This document shows positions 57,858 through 64,000 of a DNA stretch of 64,000 nt, piece by piece. Both the position numbers and the translations under genes were made by a program. How positions within the stretch are numbered: the first letter of the stretch is position 1; each line of letters opens with the position of its first letter. The DNA comes from Ascarosepion bandense. Taxonomy: Eukaryota; Mollusca; Cephalopoda; Sepiida; Sepiidae. The notes below the pieces were generated by a model. It worked only from the letters and a program-made list of their open reading frames with translations, was not told the origin of the DNA and did no database searches. Location of the stretch: assembly GCA_037127315.1 (NCBI GenBank), contig JBBBDQ010001123.1:248501-312500 (forward strand), given 5' to 3'.

Positions 57858-58157
57858 GTCAAGTGCCATACGTGATACACGCTTGGGCGATCATGTCTCG
57901 AAAGAGACATGACTGACTGGGCAGAAGATTATCCCGCATTAGGTTGCCATTGCTTTCTGCGATAGACTGATTGCCAGCCAAGGCTATAGAACCCAATCTG
58001 TACTGTTATTTAACCCATAACTGGAGGGAAGAGACGGATTAATACCTTTCCCAAGGGTATTTGCACGTAAGTGAATGCAAGGAATTCAGCTGGAATTCGA
58101 ACTCGGCTCCCCGATTCCTCGTTCCGAGTCGATATCCACTGCACCACAGCGCACATC
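57858..58157 (-). repeat. SINE-1, full-length copy (minus strand)
   Basis: Complete from the hairpin end (CATGTCTCGAAAGAGACATG) to the head (GTCGATATCCACTGCACCAC). Flanked by a CACATTTCT direct repeat (57845 and about 58159), a plausible target duplication. One of the least diverged copies. Confidence 0.9.
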
Positions 58158-58304
58158 CTCACATTTCTAAGGTTGCTAAAGTTCCTTTTTTTTATTTCCT
58201 TTTTAATTTTTTAAAAAGAACCTACTATAAATCTGCTCCAAAATCACTCACATGCTACTCATTACATAACATTTAGGACGTTGGGGGGTGAGTCAGATGT
58301 CTTT

Positions 58305-58557
58305 ATCTATCTATCTATCTATCTATCTGTGTGTGTGTGTGTGCATAAGAAGTGTGTAGATTGACGTCAATACTGAGTTGCGATAGTCTATTTCATACGG
58401 AACTGTAATTTTCACGCAATTTGAACATTGCGATCATGCATAGAACAGACTTTCGTCACTCGGTGTTGAAATCAATGTTCACATATTTTATATTTACACA
58501 CACTATATTCCGGATACTGAGAATTTTTTAATCAATAAATATAGCACGCCATAAATC

Positions 58558-58639
<82 letters not shown>

Positions 58640-58640
58640 G
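58305..58640. repeat. (TATC)n, (GT)n and (TA)n microsatellite cluster
   Basis: TATC units at 58301-58328 and 58557-58588, GT units at 58329-58342, and a (TA)n run at 58590-58636. Confidence 0.9.
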
Positions 58641-58654
58641 CATAATTTAACCTT

Positions 58655-58700
58655 GTATTTCGGCGACCTGAGGATTACACTTACGTGTATGAAACTCAGG
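58655..58700. repeat. Hairpin with hammerhead-like internal words
   Basis: GCGACCTGAG and CTCAGGTCGC pair perfectly around GA, TACAC-TTAC-GTGTA and GAAA. It has the CTGAGGA and GAAA words and a stem II but no separate stem III. Confidence 0.6.
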
Positions 58701-58746
58701 TCGCGACCGGTTTCAGGTTTTTGGGAACGACCAATGTGTAATTATA

Positions 58747-58778
<32 letters not shown>

Positions 58779-59019
58779 TGGCAGATCGTGATTATGCTAC
58801 CATGGTTTCGACCTTCTTGTTCGGTTTCGTCAAACGATTTCGTTCAAATCACTTGAGAAAACCAACAGGGCCGAAACTATAGTAGCGTCATCGGCTGATC
58901 TCACCAACATAATTAAATATTTAAAATCCTTACTAGTTAAAGCTTCATTTCCCTTCAAACAAGTATTGAGCACTTTTTAATACAACAGTTTAATGGTCTA
59001 ATTTAAATCTAATTTAAAT

Positions 59020-59133
59020 CTATAGAATCGCTGACTGACGCCAGTTCGGTTAGGTTTCAATCCTGGGTAAAAAGCAATCGGATATCTAAACGTACTGATG
59101 AGCTGTGATACAGCGAAATATATATGTCTGCGG
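59020..59133 (+). repeat. SINE-2 copy 4, hammerhead core retained
   Basis: B-box-like AGGTTTCAATCCTGGG, then CGTA, CTGATGA (59095-59101), GCTGTGATACAGC, GAAA, TATATATG, TC, TGCGG. Stem I is CGTA with TGCG, stem II perfect, stem III replaced by an AU-rich pairing. The A-box side is largely lost. Confidence 0.8.
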
Positions 59134-59135
59134 AT

Positions 59136-59173
<38 letters not shown>

Positions 59174-59409
59174 CGTCTGTGTGTAATGATTTTCTGGAAT
59201 ATTTCGAAGATTTACTGTTGTATTATTTGGGTCTGAAGTGCTGCAAGGTCACCAGCTGCGAAATACGTATTACCCATGAAATTGCAGAATATTTAATTTT
59301 TTTTTCTAAATTATATTACTCTGTTAAATTAATAAATGAATTTAACATTGAGTTCTTTTGAGTTCGTCTCTATCGGAATTGACATGATTAGTATACCAAG
59401 TATTCTATG

Positions 59410-59452
<43 letters not shown>
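59410..59452. repeat. (TA)n microsatellite
   Basis: More than twenty TA units. Confidence 0.95.
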
Positions 59453-59456
<4 letters not shown>

Positions 59457-59501
59457 AAGTACGTATATTTTGGCAGCATCTTTTCTTTTTAATTACATTT
59501 T

Positions 59502-59655
59502 ATTAAACAATAGAGACAACTCAGTCTTGTAGATTTTCTTTTGCATTTTCTCATATTTTCTAATGAGGCTTTTTAATTTGGAAAAAAAAGCCTCATTAGA
59601 AAATATGAGAAGATACAAAATAATATCTACAAGACTGAGTTGTCTCTATCGTTTA
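59502..59655. mobile_element. Long palindrome / foldback element
   Basis: GAGACAACTCAGTCTTGTAG and TTCTCATATTTTCTAATGAG on the left are mirrored by their complements on the right around a short A/T centre. The arms are about 70 bases with small indels. Confidence 0.9.
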
Positions 59656-59669
59656 ATACAACGTGTTTA

Positions 59670-59676
59670 ATATATA

Positions 59677-59745
<69 letters not shown>
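59670..59745. repeat. (TA)n and (GATA)n microsatellite
   Basis: A (TA)n run to 59718 followed by about seven TAGA units. Confidence 0.95.
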
Positions 59746-59746
<1 letters not shown>

Positions 59747-59874
59747 TATGAATATAAACGCAAATATATAAATATTTTTCTGGTGTTCAAAAAACTGGGC
59801 TCGAAGTAACATAAAAGAGCTGTATAATATATATCAATAAATATAATTTCTATTATAAGAAAGTGAAAGAACAC

Positions 59875-59935
59875 GTATCACCTGAGGAAGAACGGTATTG
59901 TTCCGAAACATGAAACTTTTTGTGTAGTGATATAA
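59875..59935 (+). repeat. Hammerhead-like motif of Penelope type
   Basis: GTATCAC, CTGAGGA, AGAACGGTATTGTTCC, GAAA, CATG..., TGTA, GTGATAT. Stem I is ATCAC with GTGAT plus one more pair; stem II is GAAC with GTTC. The host element is not otherwise recognisable. Confidence 0.65.
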
Positions 59936-60066
59936 TGCTTTTATAAACCACTGTAATAACAAAATTACAATATTAATAAATATACATATTATCTTACGTC
60001 TATAACTCGCCCCGAAGTTTTATGCATCGTGCATGAAACTCCTCGTCGTGCTATAGACGTAGGATA

Positions 60067-60131
<65 letters not shown>
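60067..60131. repeat. (TA)n and (GT)n microsatellite
   Basis: About nine TA then about 24 GT units. Confidence 0.95.
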
Positions 60132-60132
<1 letters not shown>

Positions 60133-60854
60133 TAAATATTTTTAATTCTGCAAATAATGCGTCATTGCAACAGCATTAATAAAACAATTCCACAGATTAA
60201 GCATTTCATCTTTGGCAATGCCTCTGGAATTTCTACAGGTCCCGCATGTATCTTTTATGTCAAAGCAATTCTCTTTTCATCACCAAGACAGAAAAATAAC
60301 TTTGACCGAAATTTTAACTAATAAATGTTCTTTTGCCCCACCCAGTCTATATCACTAAATTGGTAATGAGTTCAAACTTGTTACCAATTCTTGCTTCTCG
60401 TTGCATTTAATCGTTTAATTGGCATTTCCGTTCTCACGACACACTTCTGCTTGAAATATGTGCCTTTATACTTCAAGAGACCAAAATAAAAACGAGACAA
60501 ACTGCTAGTTGCAAACGCTATACAAAAAAACATACACGTATATATATATATTCGGAGCCATAAAGTAATTTGGCATCAGCTGGCTTGGCATCTAAATCGC
60601 TAACAAACATTTGGAGCCTTCTTCGTTATTTCAGAGCATACCAAAATAACAATATGGCATTACCTATTAAATGATGCAATCCCTCAATAAGACGATGCAT
60701 AAATGTAAGGAGGAAATTCTGTAAAACTAAAATACTGACTTTAAATTCCAATAAAACTTTAATAAACAAAATCAAAATTAACCTTTTCACAATCTTTAAT
60801 ACCGATTGAAAATGTAGAAAAAATTCTTCTTCTTCTTCTTTCTCTTTTTTATGT

Positions 60855-62017
60855 GCCGTGTCCCTTGAGGACATAGAAGGTCATGGCCTTCCAAATCTCC
60901 CTATTCCTATCACTCTTAATGCCCCTTTTCCTGTTATCCCACTCAATCCCCGCTCTACCATTCATCTACTAAAGTTCATCAAGTATGTCATGCGTTTCTT
61001 TCTCTTGTCTTTCTCCCCTTCTATCCGACTCATGAGCATCACGTTCTCAATGCCCTCCTTCCTAATTACATGTCCAAACATCTTCAGCTGTCTTTTCTTC
61101 GGAGGCCACAATTTAAACAACATAAGATACGCAGACGATACAGTGCTGATAGCAACAGGCAAAGGGAACTACAAGACCTCCTACAGAAGGCATTGAAGAG
61201 AGTTACAAGAAAGGACAACAAATTAACTGCAAGAAAACCGAAAGCATCATCAGCAAAAAGAGTAGCCCAAAATGCCAAATACAGGTTTGGGATGCTAAAA
61301 TCAAGCAGATACAAAAATTGAAATACCTTGGAAGTATTGTAACAGAAGACGGAAAGTGCACCACAGAGATCCGAAGGCGAATTTATATGGCGAAGGACGC
61401 ATTCCAGAAGTTGAGAAGAGTATTAACAGACAGGAAAGTTTCATTAGAAACAAAGAAGAGCGTACCTGATTACTATGTGATGTCTGTCCTTCAATATGGC
61501 AGTGAATGCTAGAAAATCACATCGAAGATAAAGGAAAGACTTGAAGCAACGGAAATGCGGTTCTACAGAAGGATGCTACGGATATCATGGATCGAGCATG
61601 TAAGCAATAATGAGGTTTTGGAAAGGATGGAAACGAAAAGGAAATTAATACTGAGCATCAGGAAGAGACATTTATAGTTCCTGGGACATGAAATGAGGAA
61701 GGAGGGCTTGGAAAATCTGATACTAACAGGCTAGATAGAAGGAAGGAGAAAAAAGGGAAACAGTGTGTAACATACTTGACGTACCTGAGCAGGTGGATGG
61801 CAGAACGGGGGTTGCATGGTGTATCAGGAGAAAGTGTGCTAAGATCCACCAGGGATAGCGAGACGTGAAAGGCCATGATCGCTTAGGTCTTAAAAGTACA
61901 AGGTATATAAAAGAAGAAGAATTATCAGTTTCCTTCTCGTGTCCATCCTCTCCAAAACCTCGTCGTTCCTCACACCTTCAGTTCATGGTATCCTCAGCAT
62001 CCTTCTGCAGAACCACA
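60855..62017 (-). pseudogene. LINE-B copy split by a second LINE-B in the opposite orientation
   Basis: The minus strand at 60855-61096 reads RQLKMFGHVIRKEGIENVML and EGEKDKRKKRMTYLMNFSR. The directly preceding part of the same protein (RRMLRIP, ERMDTRRKL-like) is at 62017-61917. Between them lies a plus-strand LINE-B (61097-61916). The outer copy is therefore the older one. Confidence 0.8.
61097..61916 (+). pseudogene. LINE-B insert, 5'-truncated
   Basis: Starts GGAGGCCACAATTTAAACAA, the same truncation word as at 8507, with [11 protein letters not shown], then [53 protein letters not shown], and a decayed C-terminus ending in ATAAAAGAAGAAGAA. About 820 bp, with stops. Confidence 0.85.
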
Positions 62018-62510
62018 AAAATTATACCTGCAGTAAAATTCGAACTCACAACACTCAGACTATTAGAGAATATTAGAATAATTCCGATGAAATTGGATAT
62101 AATTATAATTTTTAAGATAACTTATTTTGACTAAATTCAGCGTAGTATGGCTTAAGGATACAGTATTAAGGATACTCATAAGCATTTGACTAACGAATAG
62201 TAATGATATACAAATCTGCTAACCAGCAGATAAAAGAAGACGCCATGATTTATTTATTTAGTATGATAAATACACTTGACACATGCATTATTTTTGCAAA
62301 CATATACTTACATTTAAAAGAAGCATCTATTGCATTTATTACACGTGGCACACAAATAAACAGGCAAAAGCTTTTCTACATTTAAAAATGATCATCTGTT
62401 GCTTTATTGCACGTGGCACGTATCTGAACAATGAAATCAAACTTCAGTCAACATACTGTTTCTGTGGATTTTTAAAAGATGATTTTAATTTTTTTTAAAT
62501 TTTTTGAATA
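62018..62510. other. Unassigned sequence with a weak internal duplication
   Basis: TTGCATTTATTACACGTGGCAC at 62329 and TTGCTTTATTGCACGTGGCAC at 62398 are diverged direct repeats of about 70-base spacing. No recognised coding sequence. Confidence 0.5.
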
Positions 62511-62514
62511 CGAA

Positions 62515-62745
62515 TGATTTTAAATCATTCGTCTTCAAAAAAATTCTGAAGAAGCTTGTTAAAAATGAAACATGTTAGATTTTTTCTACCTGTTCTTTAC
62601 TTATTCTTTTCATCTTGTCGGTTTTTTAATTTTAAACATCTTTAAATCATTCGTCTTTAAAAAAAATTTCTGAAGAAGCTTAGTAAATTGAAACATGTTA
62701 GATTGAAGACATTTTTCCTACCTGTTCTTTACTTATTTTATTCAT
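62515..62745 (+). repeat. Direct duplication, two units of about 125 bp, with hammerhead-like words
   Basis: TTAAATCATTCGTCTT..., TTCTGAAGAAGCTT, GAAACATGTTAGATT and CTACCTGTTCTTTACTTATT occur in both units (62520 and 62645). The first begins inside a perfect ACGAATGATTT palindrome. CTGAAGA, GAAA and ACATGT are in hammerhead order, but stem II is weak. Confidence 0.65.
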
Positions 62746-62839
62746 ATATGTGTTTGTATATTAGTCCTGAACGAACGTCACGGTTTCAGTTGCTTTCCAA
62801 TCTCCGAAATGTAGCTTCTCTCTTCCTTTCGGATGAACT

Positions 62840-63179
62840 CGTTGTTATGGTTCCATTGAACCAGTAAATTATTCTCTCCTATATCCATCATACATATCTA
62901 TAAGTCAACCATTTGTCCAGGTCTTGAATGTTGTTGCTACATATGGTCCTGTACTCCTGCTTTATGTGTAATGATTCTTGATAAATTTCAAAGAAGAATC
63001 TGCAATATTATTGGTCCTGACCTGGCATCTCAGCTTCAGTCACTTTCCTCCTGCCGTAATGTAGCTTCCCTCTGCATTTTCTATAAATAATTTAATGAGG
63101 TAGTTGTTCGAATGAATTCGTCTCTATGGAACCTAAAATTTATAGATTTAAGAGCAATACTAGGTTCGTTCAGCCAATT
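62840..63179 (+). pseudogene. LINE-A reverse-transcriptase end
   Basis: Frames give RRICNIIGPDLASQLQSLSS, CRNVASLCIFY and related LINE-A words, with frameshifts. It is cut at 63179 by the adjoining SINE-1. Confidence 0.75.
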
Positions 63180-63435
63180 TCGAATTCCAGTTGAATTCCT
63201 TGCATTCACTTACACACAAATACCCTTGGGAAAGGTATTAATCCGTCTCTTATCTACAGTTGTGGGTTAAATTATAAAGCAGATTGGATTCTATAGGCTT
63301 CGCTGGCAACCAGTCTACCACAGAAAGCAATGGCAACCTACTGCGGGATAATTTTCTGCCCAGTCAGTCATGTCTCTTTAGACACATGATCGTCCAAAGC
63401 ATGTATCACGTATGGCACTTAACTGACTGACTGAA
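63180..63435 (+). repeat. SINE-1, 5'-truncated
   Basis: From CGAATTCCAGTTGAATTCC to GGCACTTAACTGACTGACTG, with the hairpin slightly decayed. Confidence 0.85.
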
Positions 63436-63552
63436 TATAATAGTTGAAAATATGATTAAGGATTGTACTGGGTATAAAGTAGGGAATCCGTTTTATATTG
63501 TTATGAAGTAATAAACTGATCCCCCACTAATTACTACTTAATAATATAATGC

Positions 63553-63735
63553 ATCTCTTCCCCCTCTAGCTATGAGTCAAATAACAGGACGGATTGCGTT
63601 CTATAGGTCGGCAACCAGTCTACCGCAGAAAACAATGGCAACCTACAGCGGGATAATCTTCTGCCCAGTCAATCATGTCTCTTTCGAGACATGATCGCCC
63701 AATGCGTGTATCACGTATAGCACTTAACTGACTAG
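63553..63735 (+). repeat. SINE-1, 3' half
   Basis: From CTTCCCCCTCTAGCTATGAG to CACTTAACTGACT, including an intact CATGTCTCTTTCGAGACATG hairpin. Confidence 0.85.
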
Positions 63736-63779
63736 GTTCATAACAAGGTTTCATTATTTTACAGTTGAGTTTGCAAGAC

Positions 63780-64000
63780 ATAGCCGTACGTTCTATGCAA
63801 ACATTTTTTTTCTCTCTCGCATTTTCCGATTGTGGAACATTCATCTGGCGTCATGCTTTTCAGTCAACTTTGATCTTCAAAAATTTAAATGCAATGTCAG
63901 TTGTTATCTACTTACTTCCTAATTACTGATTATTGATCTTGTTCCTTAATAATATTTCTGTTTTCTAATTCTTTCACACTCAGTAAACCTTTAGTAAATT
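63780..64000 (+). mobile_element. LINE-A 3' end, running off the right edge
   Basis: TTTTTTCTCTCTCGCATTTTCCGATTGTGGAACA translates in part as SFFSR..RLWN, followed by the FDLQKFKCNVSCYL-type end of the LINE-A protein (compare 28560-28610). The two SINEs at 63180-63735 separate it from the part at 62840. Confidence 0.65.

Overview
This is a 64 kb piece of an AT-rich animal nuclear genome. Nothing is bacterial: coding sequence lies in short spliced exons, intergenic and intronic DNA is full of retroelement and transposon remains, and there are very many (TA)n, (CA)n, poly-A and tetranucleotide tracts. The repeat mix (about 300 bp tRNA-derived SINEs, Penelope-like elements, Jockey/CR1-like and RTE-like LINE fragments, mariner, hAT and Helitron remnants) suggests a mollusc, most probably a cephalopod such as an octopus. 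The species is an inference.

The only host gene I can support is MRPS9, mitochondrial small-subunit ribosomal protein uS9m. It lies on the minus strand and fills the left half of the window. I find ten exons (31963 down to 3684) with consistent splice sites and phases. They encode the first 267 residues. The conserved C-terminal uS9 domain is not found and should lie beyond the left edge. Introns run from 0.5 to 6 kb and hold most of the mobile elements of positions 1-31,900. The promoter region at about 31,964-32,460 contains a nested inverted duplication.

From 32.5 kb to the right edge I see no convincing host exon. This part holds a short LTR with a three-fold repeated primer-binding-site segment (35.4-35.8 kb), an unclassified long repeat present in both orientations (36.7-37.6 and 49.0-50.5 kb), a hAT-like element (41.3-42.2 kb), Helitron-like elements (43.8 and 54.7 kb), nested RTE-like LINE copies (60.9-62.0 kb), minisatellites at 51.7 and 52.9 kb, and many SINEs.

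The most notable signal is the repeated appearance of hammerhead-ribozyme cores (CUGANGA, then GAAA, then UH, with stems I-III) in several unrelated-looking repeat families: a tRNA-derived SINE with a textbook hammerhead at its 3' end (15.4, 24.9, 56.8 and 59.1 kb), the flanking repeats of Penelope-like elements (3.9, 19.6, 23.5 and 23.9 kb), two foldback elements (1.3 and 10.9 kb) and further motifs at 59.9 and 62.6 kb. Paired stem changes between SINE copies support real RNA structure. Hammerheads in Penelope-like elements, and in small retroelements of schistosomes and other metazoans, are established. The particular tRNA-headed SINE family here may not be described.
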